Counted from the stretch's first letter, positions 1-13,010 are shown. The stretch: 64,000 bases of DNA from Poecilobothrus nobilitatus (GCA_947095535.1 OX352774.1:8184001-8248000); one strand, 5' to 3'. Numbers and translations are program-made. Notes: generated by a model from the letters alone, not told the origin.

Positions 1-1776
1 CTTTATAATTTTAAATTAGTAACTATATTATTAATTATGTAAACTTCATGCGTACATATATACTTAATTATATTTATTATATAAGTAATTAAAATTTTTA
101 TTATATTTTAATTATATACTAAGACAGAATAATAATTAATTATAGTTACTTGAATCCATTAATTCATTACCATAACTATCAGTATTCCTTTTAATTTAAG
201 TAAAAATTTTGATTTTGTATTTTTTTTTTTTTTTTTTTTTTGTAAATGCTCTAAACAATATTATTTATAATTAAGTAATTAATTAGTTAGTATAAATTGA
301 TTTTACCTTTTTTAAATTTAAAGAAAAAAAATAATAGTAAGAAACAAAAGTTAAAAACAATTAAAGTCAAATCACAATTATTACAATATTATTCTCTCTC
401 TCTCTCTGTCTTTCGGGTTAGCCGGTAACCAATCTTGAAAAATAAAAATTTTTTTTTTTTAAATTTAAGATCAACTTTTTTTTTTGTTATTGGATGCGTT
501 CACTGTTATATAAAACATTTTAGAATTATTAAATCGCTTTGAGCAATATTTTTTCCTAAACTTTTTTTTTTTAAGCGCTTAATTAAATTACTTCTATAAA
601 TTTAGCAGCAAAAAAAAGAAGCTTCACTTTCTTCGAGCAGCAACCATTTATTTGACGTTTATTTAGTTATTTTTTTTTTTTTTTAAAAACTTTTGTAGTT
701 GAAAGATTAAATCTTCTATTTTTTCCATCTTCATTGTTGTTTATATGACAAATAAAATTATAAAATAAATTTAAAAGTATAAAACGTCACTTACGGGAAA
801 TGTCAGCTGTCACTTACGGAAAATGTCATTTTTTTTAAGCGCTGCAATTCATCATACTGTTCTTCATTTAACTGTACGTAGGGCATTGTTTTGTATTTTT
901 AGTTTTTTTTTTTTAAATATTAAATAAATAAATATATAAAGTATATAAGAAGTTTACTTGGTTAATAGTACATAGTGTACTTACAAATTATATGTTATAT
1001 AATATAAATTTGTCAATTACAATAAGTAGATATTTTAAAATAAAATTAATTTTAACTAAATTAAAATTATTAATATTTTATAATGTTTCGTATATATATT
1101 ATTAGGTATCTAAGTTATAAAATTCTGTAGATTGGAGAAGGAATATAAATTTTAATCAGAACTTATTTGAAATTTTGTTTTTTAATTATAATTTCTATCT
1201 AAATTTTTTTTTTTGCACTCAAATAGTAATACATTTTTAATAATTATATGAAATGCCGAAAAATGATGGATTTTTTTTTTTCGATCTAGAAACTTTAGAT
1301 TATTTAAATCAAATAATGTAATTTGTTAACCGCCAAGATATTGAAATTTGTAAAAAAACATCTAGAAATTTGTGTTATTGTTTTTATTACAATGAACATT
1401 CACATCAGGATCTGTTAAGCCTAGTTAAAGAAAAATTGTGCTTATTTACGAAGCCATTTAACCAGAAACGAGCTGTATTGCTGATAATGATTTTTCAATG
1501 AAATAATGGATTTTTTTCAATCAATCATTTTAATTTTTAGTAATAAATTTTAACAATTGCTATACGCTGTGCAACTGTGTATCTTTCCATGGTGATTTGC
1601 CAAATAATACTAAACCCAAATGTCAATTTTTGAGGGAATCCGAAATAAAATTGGCTGCTATCGCTATGATGTTTAAAAAATATACATATACTTAGTACTC
1701 TTTACTAATTTGATTACCCTTTATATATTCAGTAGTCAGTCACTTCTATATATATATATATATAATTCGCTATAGT
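1..1776. other. Non-coding A+T-rich DNA
   Basis: No open reading frame of note is present. The stretch holds poly(T) runs near 220-241, 451-460 and 670-684, a short TC repeat near 392-407, a two-copy 20-bp repeat (listed separately) and a TA microsatellite near 1748-1764. The motif TTTTTTAAGCGCT occurs twice, near 566-578 and 830-842. I see no gene, RNA or recognisable mobile element. Confidence 0.6.
786..828 (+). repeat. Two-copy tandem repeat, 23-bp period
   Basis: GTCACTTACGGGAAATGTCA (786-805) recurs as GTCACTTACGGAAAATGTCA (809-828) with one difference and a 3-base spacer. It is short and of unknown role. It is more G+C-rich than its surroundings. Confidence 0.7.
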
Positions 1777-1912
1777 AATTTAAATTTATGAAAATTGCTG
1801 AATTAGAAATAATGAAATTAATATGATATGATATTAGAAATAATGAAATTAATATAATATGACAGTATTAATTTCATTATTTCTAATTCAGCAATTTTCA
1901 TAAATTTAAATT
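1777..1912. repeat. Perfect 47-bp inverted repeat with internally duplicated spacer
   Basis: Positions 1777-1823 are an exact reverse complement of 1866-1912 over 47 bp. The 42-bp spacer carries another direct copy of the inner part of the left arm (ATTAGAAATAATGAAATTAAT). The arms can form a long hairpin. No coding capacity or clear target duplication is seen. It could be a very short inverted-repeat element or the product of an inverted local duplication. The perfect arms suggest it is recent or maintained by gene conversion. Confidence 0.85.
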
Positions 1913-1988
1913 TTTTGTTAGTTAAGTGATAGTTAATTACTTTATTATTAATTATTTTTCTATAAATTACTTATTTTTCAAATCATGG

Positions 1989-2033
1989 TACATAGGCTAC
2001 ATAGGCTACATACATAGGCTACATAGGCTACAG
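1989..2033 (+). repeat. Minisatellite of ACATAGGCT units
   Basis: About five near-perfect copies of the 9-bp unit ACATAGGCT occur head to tail, with one 4-bp insertion (ACAT) in the middle. This is a simple slippage-type array. Confidence 0.8.
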
Positions 2034-2073
2034 CATTTTTTACATTTACATATTATATGTACACTTTACTATT

Positions 2074-3299
2074 GTGAATCTTTTCAAACACACAACTAAA
2101 ATCTTCGTAAAAAAAACTATATATACATACAAACTTACATACTTACTTACTTATGTACTTAATATTATATTTAATGAAAATTCAAAAAATTACGATATAA
2201 AAATTTTAAAACACAAAATAAAAAAAAATAAAAGTAAACAAAAAAAAAAAAAAACACGGTCAAACATTTCAATTAATATTAAATCAGACCTTACATTAAT
2301 TAGATAAAAAATAAAATTAATGTTGTGATAAAAATGATAAAAATGTAAATTATAATTTTTCTTAAATTCGGAATTTTTTTTTTTACTTCCGGTCATTTAT
2401 GATGGATTACGGTATAATATGATACCATATTAAATTGAATTTGTAAGTGAACAGAATTTAGAAGAAACATTTGCGTTATTTTCATAAAAGTTTACAATTC
2501 GAATGTATAATTTAAGAAAAATGGTCTAATCGGTCACTATTTTTTTTTTTTTTTTTTTTTAGTATAGGTAATTTCAATAATTTTTTTTTTATGACGTTAA
2601 CAAATAATAAAGAAAATTATAAATGTACTAATATATTTTTTTTAACATATTTATAATTAAAAAACAAAAAAGTGCAACAAATTTAATATAAGAAAAAAAA
2701 TGTTATTTTATAATTTTTATGCAATAATAGGTACAAAAATGTTAAATAATGTTTTATTATTATTTAATTTAAATATGCGAAACATTTTAAAAATATAAAA
2801 AATACAAATTGATGATTTTTATTTAATATAATGTCAAAAATTATTTTTATGTAAATTAATTTTATTGAAAAATCATTGAAAAATATTTTAAATTTATTTA
2901 TAAACAAGTATTTTTTGTTATCTTTTTTTTTTATTTTTCTTTTTTCTTATGACTATTAAAAATCTTTTTAATGGAAAGGTTATTGTGTTTTATAAAAAAA
3001 AAACAAAAAAAATATATCACTAAGTATTTGATACAATACATTTTAAATAGAATATTAAATAAAAAATGTATAAATAATATTTTATTATTTATAATTATAC
3101 TAATAAATTAGAATTTATTTAAATTTACTCCTATATATATGCAATTTGATTTGAATAATATTATGTTGAAATTGTTAAAAACCATTAATATAAATAAATA
3201 AATAAAATAAACCATTGATCGAATTGAAATGATTTTAAATAAAAAAAATTGATTTGTTTTTTAACAAAACTTTTGCCTTACCCACCTTTGATCATTTTA
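2074..3299. other. Non-coding A+T-rich stretch
   Basis: Low-complexity A/T sequence with poly(T) and poly(A) runs, for example near 2542-2560 and 2998-3012. Short open frames here are Lys/Asn/Ile/Phe-rich and follow base composition. Nothing functional was recognised. Confidence 0.6.
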
Positions 3300-3712
3300 G
3301 GTTGATTAGTATAAGTGACTGATCTCGTTGATCGTGATAAAGACCACAAGTAGTGTGTTACCACTATCTTGCTACCTGTTCCGTGATCATAAGACTCATA
3401 TTAAAGCTATATTGGGTTTAATTTTTAAATTAATCCATTTCGTGCAGGTTGCTTAAACGCTAGATTGCTAATATCGTTAAATTTATGGCTACCGAGAACT
3501 ACTTTTGTGACCCTAGTCAGCGCTTGGCATTTACTGATGTGTAATGGTTACTTTCACATTCTCCTTACCACAATTACGACATGATATATTAAATTGGAAC
3601 CAGTGCTCCGTGAACACACCTATTTTTCTGACTATGTTCCTTCCCGCCGATATAGCTCCAATAGATTCTATCTTCTTCTATGATCGTACGATGGCCAGAT
3701 TTTTTTGGTCGT
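3300..3712 (-). pseudogene. Jockey/R1-type non-LTR retrotransposon tail, degraded (copy A)
   Basis: Read on the reverse strand, this encodes a broken C-terminal end of a non-LTR retrotransposon polyprotein, then its 3' untranslated region. Recognisable pieces are IWPSYD, NLLEL, IGVFTEHW and FNISCRNCGKENVKVTI, which match the RNase H-distal, Cys-containing tail typical of R1/Jockey-clade elements. A stop follows IWPSYD, an insertion shifts the frame before IGVFTEHW, and a block between HW and FN is missing relative to copy B at 34.5 kb. The two copies share both the coding tail and the 3' untranslated region, so they belong to one family in opposite orientation. It is truncated at the 5' end, as expected of incomplete reverse transcription. 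Confidence 0.75.
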
Positions 3713-3789
3713 GTGGGCTGGAGGTTAATTGCCACTCCTTATTCGCTAGCGATAAAAAGTGTAGGAAGATATATCTTTTAACATTTTAA

Positions 3790-5300
3790 CATCTTTAATC
3801 ATTTTAAAACATTTGTAATATTCGCGGTTTTATATAAAAGTCTTAATTTTTAATTCTTAGTCTTGAGTCTTAGTCTTAATTCTCTTAGTGAAAAGCATAG
3901 TGTTATGATTTTGATTTGTGATGATTGATGATGTGTTATGGTATTTTTTTCTTATATTAAAAAATAAGTAAACTAAAATAAAAAGTACAAAAAAAAATAT
4001 TGAACATCTAAAGGTAGCTTGCAGACTCCACATATATATGTAACTATTTTGCATCTGATACTTATGGCTAAGTAAAAAACAGAAGAAAAAATGCTCATTA
4101 GATAAGAGAGTTTTCTATATCATTTTATTTTCGGCATTCACATGATATCAATCTGAAAATTTTGACAGTTTTGACAGTTTTGACAGTTTTTTTAAATAAA
4201 TTTTATAAACAAAAAAAAATTGTTTTAGTTTTGTCAAGTTTATTTCAGAAAATATTCAAAAACTATCATGAATAACTTGAATGATGAAGAAAAAATTATT
4301 TTGATTGCCTTTTTGATAATTATAGGAATTATCTGCAACCAAACACTTCTCCATTTTACGTAATGTATGAAAATTAAATATAAAATGTCAGATAGAATTA
4401 AAACCGGTTTTAATTTAAAATAAAATTCAGATAAGTATGTAATGTCTATTCTGAAATGTCATAAATTCGTTTTCATTACATTCACATTATTTGGTTTTGC
4501 TGAATTCAGATTGTCAGACGTAAAATATATAGTTATAGTCTAAAGAAGCTGACCTTAAGAAGCTCGTAATGTTTTAAGATACATAACTATATTAGTTTTA
4601 TAGGTGTAGGCATATTAAATTTTTAGGCAAATCCTATTGAAAATTACAACTAAAATAAATTGATGATGTTTTATATCATGATAGATTCTCCCGCGGCAAT
4701 GGATCGGATAGGCAAAAAAAATGTATCTTTTAAGAGTTATCTCAAGAGGTAAAACTATAGTTCAAACATTATATTTTTTTGATTGATGAAACAATTTTCT
4801 TACTAAATATAAGGTTTAAAAAATTTTATTTTATCATCTTGACAAAGTCACCCTTTATAAAGCCTTTCGTTTAAAAGTTACCCTTGTTTTATTAAAATGA
4901 AAATTAAAAAAATGTTTATTCTGTAACTTTCCTATAAAGAGTAAGAAATTTTTAATTCAATAAAACAAAAAACGTTAAAAAGAAAAATCAAACAGTTAGA
5001 GGAATTTTCAAAGTCCGCAACTGTATTTTTTAATTAAATTTCCATAAAAAATAATTAAACCTGCGATATCTTAAGAGTTTTAAGAATAATTTTTAAAAAG
5101 CTTTAAAAGTTTATTACATTTTATATTATGTACCTATTTATTTAACTTATATGTATATTCTTATATACATATATAAAAATATATATGTATACTTTAAATA
5201 TACACATAATTTTTAATTTATTTTTTATTAGATTATAAAATTCAAAACGTTTAAAAAACATCGAAAGTATATTCCCTCTGACTTTCTAGTATATTCTAGA
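3790..5300. other. Non-coding stretch with short tandem repeats
   Basis: A+T-rich sequence without a recognisable gene. It contains several TTAGTCTT copies near 3858-3880 and tandem TTTTGACAG copies at about 4159-4190. The rest appears unique but featureless by eye. Confidence 0.5.
4159..4190 (+). repeat. Tandem TTTTGACAG repeat
   Basis: Three head-to-tail copies of the 9-bp unit TTTTGACAG, followed by a T-rich run. This is a small microsatellite-like array. Confidence 0.75.
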
Positions 5301-5308
5301 TAAGTATA

Positions 5309-6190
5309 AACAAGTAGTGAAAAAACCAAGAGTTTTCAAAAAAGCACATTCCCAAAATTGGTTTAGAGTACATAATTATTAAGCAGATATATTGAATAAA
5401 ATAAATTTATAATAATACAAAAATTGAAAGCAATCGTTAGAATAATTTGTTAAGGAAATTGGGAAAAATCAAGTCACACTTTTGTCAATTTTAAGGTAAC
5501 TAACCCTATATTATTAAGAAAAATTATTAACACAAACAAGCATATAATGTTCGAGCTTTAATTTTTGTATATTACTTAAAAAACATTTGAACAGGTGCCC
5601 AAGTTACAGGTGTTTAAAAATAGAGAATTTTCAGTTTTTGACCCCTTACAGCTGCTAAACGGGGGGCGAAAATGTTTTTGAAAATGTTTTTAGCACATTA
5701 ATTGGTAATTAAAAAATTTAAAAAAAAAAACAATAAGTATATTATATATTGGTCAATATAGGTACTACAATGGGAACCATTTTAAAAATTATATTCAGTA
5801 GTTAATAGTAATTTTACAATTGATTTTAATGTCGATTTTATATATTTTTTTTAGATACATAAATACTTTATTTTTCAATACTTTACTTGTATTATGTAAA
5901 AGAAAAAATTAAAAGGTGGATTAAATAAAACAAAAACGTACATTGTTTCGAATTTTTATATCCATACGCTTGACTTAGTTGAAGGGTATACTTAATTTGC
6001 CATTATATTTGAAATATCTTAAACGAGACTATTAAGTAGTTTCACTTTGTCCTTTGGTCGGTCTGTTCATCCATTTAGGTTTTCACAACTCTTCTATACC
6101 GTTTAAAATAAAAGAAGTGAAATTTTAATTATGGATATGCAAAAACATTAATTTTGTGAAACAACTTTTTTCTATAGTCCCACTCTTTAC
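5309..6190. repeat. Dispersed repeat family G, copy 1 (rearranged)
   Basis: This matches the 14-kb, 32.7-kb and 44.5-kb copies by eye. The left part carries the GTTTT...AAAGCACATTCCCAAAA start. About 5450-5690 aligns with 14160-14400, sharing an AACCCTATATTATTAA stretch, a GCTTTAATTTTT stretch, CAGGTGTTTAAAAATAG and the G+C-rich CTAAACGGGGGG core. The segment near 6040-6190 matches the far end of the family in reverse orientation (GTCTGTTC..., CTATACCGTTTAAAATAAA). No protein is encoded. It may be a non-autonomous or long-decayed transposon. Confidence 0.6.
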
Positions 6191-6321
6191 TATAGCCCCG
6201 TATTATAATTTTATTTTATTCAATATATCTATGTATGTGCTCTTTAGCCAAAATTTATTATGGAATATTTTTTAGTGTTTGAAAATGTACTTTTTGAAAA
6301 TCTTTGTTTTGTTCATAACTT

Positions 6322-6524
6322 GTTTTTTTTTTTTAGTTTAGTCCCCTGCCACATAAATGTGACTAGGAAATTACACAGGTGTAGTTGTATTCTATAGGTG
6401 TAGCTGTAAATGTCACAAGGAGAAATTATTCTTACGACGTGGGTGTTTAATGCAAACTCAGACTATCTCTGTGTTTACATCGTTTTTTATATACGCTCTT
6501 ACCGACTACGCCACCGAAGCCCCT
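6322..6524 (-). mobile_element. tRNA-derived SINE, copy 1
   Basis: On the reverse strand the element begins GGGGCTTCGGTGGCGTAGTC, continues GGTAAGAGCG (a good RNA polymerase III A-box), has a decayed B-box region, and ends in TGTGGCAGGGGACTAAACT followed by an A-run. It aligns along its length with the copy at 31179-31370. Known SINE biology implies transcription by RNA polymerase III and mobilisation by a LINE partner. No clear target duplication is visible here, so this copy is probably the older one. Confidence 0.75.
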
Positions 6525-7760
6525 TTGAGAATTATTGATTTTTAGTCGAATCAAATTTAACTATAGTCTCAAGGGAAAGTAGACCAGTAACACTTTATTT
6601 AATTTTTTTTTTGTTTGTGTATAAATTTCTTTATACTTAATGTTAATTTTATTCTTATTAAATTATTTTCAAAGTATCTTATAAATACTTAATTAATTTT
6701 TCTATATCACTATATATTTAAAATATACGTATAATTTTAAAAATATTAATTTATTTTTTTTAATTTTGCGTATGAAATTAATTATATTTACTTATTTTTG
6801 TTTTTTTTTTTTTTTTTTTTTTTTAATGAGCTGTACAAGTTTCATTTTTTAACCTTTGATTTTAAATTAAATTTATAATTTTTTTATTCTATTAAACTGG
6901 TGTAAAATTAATTATTTAAACCTGATAATTTTCTTAGAATATCATAATTCAAAATTATATATATTTAAAAGTTCGACTAATATTCGAGTGCACATTAATA
7001 ATAATGATATGATTTTTCAATTTGATTTGTAAATAAAATAAAATGAAATTATTCATACTTATAGAAGTTTTTTTTTTTTTTTTTTCTAGCTTTCTATCTA
7101 TCAATATAAATTTAAATAGTATTTAATTATTGCTCTATTAATGTTTTTAATTTTTATATACGAATTTTTAAAATTACTAATTAAAAATACAAAAAAAAAA
7201 AAAAAAATTCGTGAAAAAATAATAAGTATCCCTTTTAGTGTTTAAGGGTCGAATTTTTTTACAAAAATTATTATTGAGCAAACTCAATTATTTATATGCA
7301 TAATAAGGGGTTAATTTTAATAAAATTAATTTACATAGTACTTATATATAGGGCGTTTTTATAATCAACTTGTTTAGCATATTTTTTTATGCGATTATTG
7401 TTACTTATGCAGTTTGTATTTTTTGTTTCCGAGCAAACTCGAATCAACTTATTAATAGACTTTTTTTTTATCATACATATACATATATACATATATGTAT
7501 TTTGTTTTCTTTTAATCTTTGTCCTTTGATCCTAGTTATAAATATATGAAAAAATATATGTTTAATTTTCAAGATAATTTAACAAACATTTAAAAAATTA
7601 TCATTAATTTCTCATAAAAATTAATGTTTTTCTTAAGAATTTTTTTCTTAAAAGAAAATTATAAAAAAATTTTTTTTCAATCTTAAGGATGAAGGATTTA
7701 ACCCGTTTTTTTTTTTTAATCATAAGGTAATTCTATTTAATTAATAAAAAAACACTTTAT
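6525..7760. other. Non-coding A+T-rich stretch
   Basis: Contains long poly(T) runs (near 6800-6823 and 7068-7086), a poly(A) run near 7191-7206 and CATA-type microsatellite sequence near 7473-7500. TATAGGGCGTTTTT near 7348-7361 resembles the outer end of the inverted-repeat element at 29652, but no partner end was found. No gene is recognised. Confidence 0.5.
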
Positions 7761-7763
7761 ATA

Positions 7764-7900
7764 CAGGGTGATTCATTAATGACTGCCTTCACATATATAA
7801 CCCTGTAGGGAATAATGTGGAGACAAAACTTTTGTATTTGGGCCATATTGTGGAACCAATAGTTTCAGAACTATGGGGTCTTAACAGAGATCTATACATA
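7764..7900 (+). mobile_element. Probable single transposon end
   Basis: TACAGGGTGATTCATTAATG followed by ACTGCC resembles ends common to insect DNA-transposon remnants with a TA target. The next ~100 bases are less A-rich than the surroundings. I did not find a matching inverted end in the following kilobases, so this is at best a solo or truncated end. Confidence 0.35.
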
Positions 7901-8124
7901 AACATACGTACAAATACATGTACGTATTATTTTTTCTAAAAAATTTTCGGGATTTTAAAATTCGAAATGTTTTAATTTTCAATTTTAAAATTTCGGAAGA
8001 TTTTAAGTTTTTTTTTTTCGTAATTTTAATTTTTGGGGATACTGTTGTTGGGGCAAATGTATAGTTATACCCTTAATTAACATATGTTATTCGACTTTTC
8101 TTAATAAATAACATTTTTTAAAAA

Positions 8125-8272
8125 ATTTTGGAGAATTATTTCAGTTTAATTTGGAGGTTATTTCACTTTACTGCAGGAATATTTTATTTTCAATTTGGGG
8201 TATTATTTCATAATGAAATGATCCTCATTTTTGGGGTGTTATTAAATTTTTTTTCTCAGGATTATATTTATT
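8125..8272 (+). repeat. Degenerate array of GGGGTATTATTTCA-like units
   Basis: Several imperfect copies of a TTTGGRGNATTATTTCA motif occur in a row, including TTTGGGGTATTATTTCATAA followed by an inverted partner AATGATCCTC. The motif matches the half-unit of the palindrome array at 23976-24147. The open frame running through this array is probably fortuitous, being very rich in Phe, Leu, Ile and Tyr. Confidence 0.4.
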
Positions 8273-8429
8273 TTGCTGGCTATTGTTTGAAGTCGCTTAT
8301 TTACTATAAACTGTACCGATCATGGTTGCAAGTTACTAACATAAACAAAATGTTTTCATTTTCGTATGTCAGTTGCAACAATATTGGATTAAGCAACCTT
8401 GCGACAAATAAAGAAATTTTGATGTAACA

Positions 8430-9895
8430 TACTTAACTATTGTTGTAATTTACAACTGGTTGCTAATTGCTAAAGCGTATCGACTATATTAAAAATAAAA
8501 GTTTAAAACTTTATACGTTGTTGTTTAAAAAAAAAAATGTACTAAAAATAATTCAAAATTTCAGAATTAAAAAAGGGTAAAACTCGTTACATTCCTTTCA
8601 TACTTTCAATATGTAAATAAAATTTAAAATTAAGTACGTGTATTCAATAATTTTTTAATTTCATAATATTCAAGATTTTATTTTTATTTTATTTTTCAAA
8701 CAAAATTTATTAGTTTTCAATTAATTGTTAATTGTATGATTTTAAATATCGCGTTTCTTGATTACGCGTTATGACGATACATTCGCGATAAATATTTAAT
8801 GTTATAAATTTTATTTATTGTCATTGTCATTGTTTTTATTTTTATATTATGTTTATTTAAAAGAGAAAATACTTTCCATTCTCTTTTAATTTTTCTATTT
8901 TAGTCTTTTTTCCAAATTGAATAATAGAATAATAGAAAATCGTTTATTTTTCTTTTTTATACAATAAAATGAAAATAAAAATAAAATTTTTGAAATGAAT
9001 ACGTCATAAATAACAAAAACAAACAAAATTTTTTACTTAAACAATAGAAAAAACAAAAAAAAAAAAATTAAAATATGTATATTATATTAACTCTTTAAAA
9101 ACAAAATATACATACACATAAACAAAAAAAAACAAAAAAAAAGAAGAATAAAATAAAATATAATAAAAATATATGATATCATACATTTATACTACAAATA
9201 TTTTAATGATAGAAAAATATTATTTATTTGAAATAAATATATAAGAAAATACAGTGAGGTGCAAAGAAATAACTTTTATTAAACAATCGAAAAAAATGAA
9301 AATAAATTATTATTACAGAATACTGAATAATGTTCACATTTATTCAAGGATTCTAAAGACGTTTGTTTTTATGAGATATTCGTAGAAAAGATTCTGTTTT
9401 ATTCTTCTTATCAAGGATCTCTTTCACTCTCGGTGATGACAAATTTTAACTAACTTCGTTTTAATCTTAGTTTTCACTTCACAAAAATAATATGTTTCTT
9501 CTTTATTTAAATTCTTACAAATTAAAAAATGAAATATCTATAAAGAATACAAACACTTTATAATTATTTTTATAATTTGATTTGGATTTTCGGCCATAAT
9601 AGGTTCTACAATATTACTGAACAAAAAATCAGAAATTGTGGTTATATGAATTTTTGTTTATAATTTAAACAATTTTAAAGAATTTAAAGATTTTGTAAAT
9701 GCATATATTTTTAGAATATAATCATGTGTCATATTCACATAATATTAAAAATTTGCAAACTGAACAAGCATCCTATAAACTTAAAGTAATTCCTTGACAC
9801 CTTGGTCCAAGAAAATAACATTTTTATAATCATGAAAATAAAATTATTAAATAAATTTTGTTCTTCAATTGCACTTTGAATTTGACGATAACTGT
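8430..9895. other. Non-coding A+T-rich stretch
   Basis: Poly(A)-rich sequence, for example near 9049-9068 and 9121-9142, without a recognisable gene, RNA or mobile element end. Confidence 0.5.
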
Positions 9896-9898
9896 TTA

Positions 9899-10078
9899 GT
9901 CATTGTAGATTTTCGTTTTATGTTCTAGTTATAATAACCGCTAGAACCACAACCATAGCTACGGCTACCAACTTCAAACCTTTGTAAATCATAGTTGCAG
10001 CTGTAGCGCTACTTACAGTGGTAAAATTTTTATAACTGGGATATTAACTGTCAATATTTTGACATAAAACGAAATGAC
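9899..10078. mobile_element. Small inverted-repeat element (MITE-like)
   Basis: TTTCGTTTTATGT at 9911-9923 is matched in reverse complement by ACATAAAACGAAA at 10062-10074. Further inward, CTAGTTATAA...CCAC on the left parallels AGTTATAAAAATTTTACCAC on the reverse of the right side. The enclosed ~180 bp is more G+C-rich than its flanks and has no coding capacity. It looks like a short non-autonomous DNA element. No clean target duplication was found. Confidence 0.5.
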
Positions 10079-10373
10079 AGATTTTATATTATTAATTGTG
10101 ATTTGTGGCTTATTATAATATATCGAGGTAATACTTATAACTAAAGCATGCAACTGAAGGGTAATGTCAGATAATATGCCAGTTAGTTAATATCAGATTC
10201 TAAAATTTTGAATATCACGACGAAATATAAATTCCATTTATAAATTCAAAATTAACAATTATTATAGGTTAGGGTCAAATTAGTTTTATATAGAATTAAA
10301 AGGGGTCACAGTATTGACAAATATATAAAAATGTAAGAATATGCGTATAAATATACTTAAACATACTTATATA

Positions 10374-10448
10374 CATCCAAAGATATATACATACATACAT
10401 ATATACACATGCATACATATATACATACACATACATTCATATGTATGT
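10374..10448 (+). repeat. CATA/TACA microsatellite
   Basis: An irregular run of ACATAC, ATATAC and ATAC words forming a compound microsatellite. The open frame across it (Ile/His/Tyr repeats) is a composition artefact. Confidence 0.8.
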
Positions 10449-10559
10449 AGCCGTGGTGATATTAAAAAGCTAAAAAAGTCGTATTGTTATTATTATGATT
10501 TTATAGCAATTTTTTTTTTTTTTTTTGAAGCGCAGTTGATTTATCACTGACCTTGATAA

Positions 10560-11866
10560 CGAATTTTTAGTTAATAAATTCACAAAATAATTTTTTTGCC
10601 TTTTTGTTTTTCATTTTAATTTGTTTTTATTTTTATATTTAAGTTCTTCTTCTTTTTCCTTATATTCATACTTTAGATTTTTTTTTTATTGTTAGTTTTA
10701 ATTTTTTTTTCTTTTACTAATTTATTTACTAGATTTTCAAGTTAGTAAGTATATTTAGTAGTTTTGCTACTAACTGTCTTTGTTATCAGAAATTCTTAAT
10801 AATTTCTGGTTTGTTCTTTACTCTTTTTTTCTGGACAAATCATAACCATCATAAGTATGTAAACAATTCTTAAGTGTCTTAATCATATAAACACAGTTAA
10901 GGACATACGTTTGAAAACATGTATAATTAAAATATATTTAAATTTTCAATTTAGACCATAAACTTGAACGTAAATATTAGCGTTTCGAAAATAATTTTCT
11001 GAAAATAAATTTAATTTTTGTAAATTTTGATTAAATTTTATGAAAAATTTCATTACCTATCATGATTGTTGTGTGAATGCTAAAAGAAAGTGTGCGTGAA
11101 TGTTTTTTTCAAAATAAAACTTTCTTCAAAAATAAAGTACATATCTAACTAACTACTCTACCTACCTCCCTACATAAATATAAAATATTTTGATATTCAC
11201 TTTGACATTTCAAAATTCAATGTGAAAACAAAATCGATTAAGACTTTCACCATTGCATTCTTTTTCGCTTTACTAGTTTGGGGTATTAAATATATGTATG
11301 TATGTATGTATATTAAAAGAAAATTAATAGGTATAATTAAATAAGAATTTTATTGTTCTCCTTAAACTTTAAATTTTTTCTCCCCGAGAATTTCTCTTCT
11401 CTATTCTAATGTGATCGACAGCTTTTAAAATTTTAATAGTTTATAACTATAAGTATTTAACATATGCATAAGTATATATATGTATATATATTAAATTTAA
11501 AAATAAAATATATTAAAATATTAAACAATATTTTATTTTTAAAAATATGTAATTAAGTCAAATTGCATTCATTGGAATAATATAGTAAAATGTCTATCTA
11601 ATATCAAATTGCATATAATTTATTGGAATTAATTTTAAAATAAGAAGATTAGTTTTTTAAACCATTTTAATTTTTCTTTTTAAATGTCAATACATATCTA
11701 TAAAGTTAAAGTATTGTATTAGTTAACATTACATATAAATAAATAATATAATATAAAGTAAATATAATATATTGTATTAAACTGCAAGAAACTTAAATTT
11801 AAAATAAATATTTTCAATTGCATAATTTTTAATTTTAAACCTTAAATTTTAGGCATTAAATATAAT
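10560..11866. other. Non-coding A+T-rich stretch
   Basis: T-rich runs near 10614-10700, a TATG microsatellite near 11291-11311 and otherwise featureless sequence. No gene is recognised. Confidence 0.5.
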
Positions 11867-11867
11867 A

Positions 11868-12071
11868 AACGCTCTTTTTCGCTATTTACACGCGTCAGCT
11901 GTCAAAGTTAAGTTGAAATGTATTAAATTATATGAAAATACTTTGTTTCGCAGTTTACTTAATTTTTGTTTAATTCTCAAATACAATTTTCATTGTATAG
12001 ATATGCTTTTGTATGCTGTATTGCTGTACGTAAAGACTGATATAAAGTATAAGGAGCGAAACGAGAGTGTT
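11868..12071. mobile_element. Short inverted-repeat element; relative at 13011
   Basis: The left end AACGCTCTTTTTCGCT (11868-11883) is matched by AGCGAAACGAGAGTGTT (12055-12071) in reverse complement with a few differences. The block just inside the left end (ACACGCGTC...GTCAAAGT...AAATGTATTAAATT) recurs at about 13011-13080. This gives a family with at least two members. No transposase is encoded. The superfamily is undetermined. Confidence 0.5.
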
Positions 12072-13010
12072 AATTGTAAACCCAGCATAAAACTTAGTTA
12101 ACAGTAAGCAAAATCTCTGATAATGAAGAGCAGAGCATACTTATAATTTAATTTTTTACTTAATTAATAAAAATAAATATTATATAAATTGAATTGAATT
12201 AAATATAATTTTTGACATTATAATAAATAATAATTATATTTGTTAGCAATTAATTTTTAATTTAAGATTTTGTTCACATTTAAGTTTTTTTTAATTTTTA
12301 CAAGAAAAATATAAATATACTTTAATTTTATGCATTATATATATAACCAGAGACTACATAATATAACTAAAATATGATTTATTTATAAACATTATCTTTT
12401 GTAAAAAAAAAAAAAACATTATAATAATAGTAAACAACATTACCGTTATTCTTTAAATTTTCATATTGGCAGTTTAACATGCAATTTCTTAAGAACTAAT
12501 CGAAAATTATGTATTTCAAGTTAGTTGATCTGCATCTTATTGGACCATTTTAACTAAAAGTGCATTTACTCTTTTTATATCTAGTAATCTCAAACTCATA
12601 CAATGCTTAGAATTAGAAAGCTACGCCGAACTAAGTACTGTCCATTTTTAGGTAAAGATAATTTAAAAATATATTTATGCTATATACATATATACATTTA
12701 TGTATATGCATAAATCTTCTCAAATTCTAAAAATGCGAAATTTGTACACAATTATACATTAGAATGCATCTATTTTCCTATTTTTGAAATAATTTTGAAG
12801 TAGGCATATTCTTTAAAAATCTAAAATAAAAAGCCGAAGACTGAAATTAAAGTTTTATAAAAAAAAAACTATTTTGACAGATAAATTTCGTTGAAAAGAA
12901 GAACTGTTATAATTTAACAACACTTTAAAAATTCATCTCTTGTAACTTCAAATTAGATGGTTTATGCTCAAAACTAATAACATTAATATTTAACCCTGCA
13001 CTTACAATGC

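Noticed and set aside
3544..3789. 81-codon forward open frame
   Set aside because: It is antisense to the retrotransposon tail at 3300-3712; the real similarity is on the reverse strand.
8128..8427. 99-codon open frame rich in aromatic and hydrophobic residues
   Set aside because: It begins at a TTG and runs through a degenerate repeat array; the hydrophobicity comes from T-rich codons, not a convincing membrane protein.
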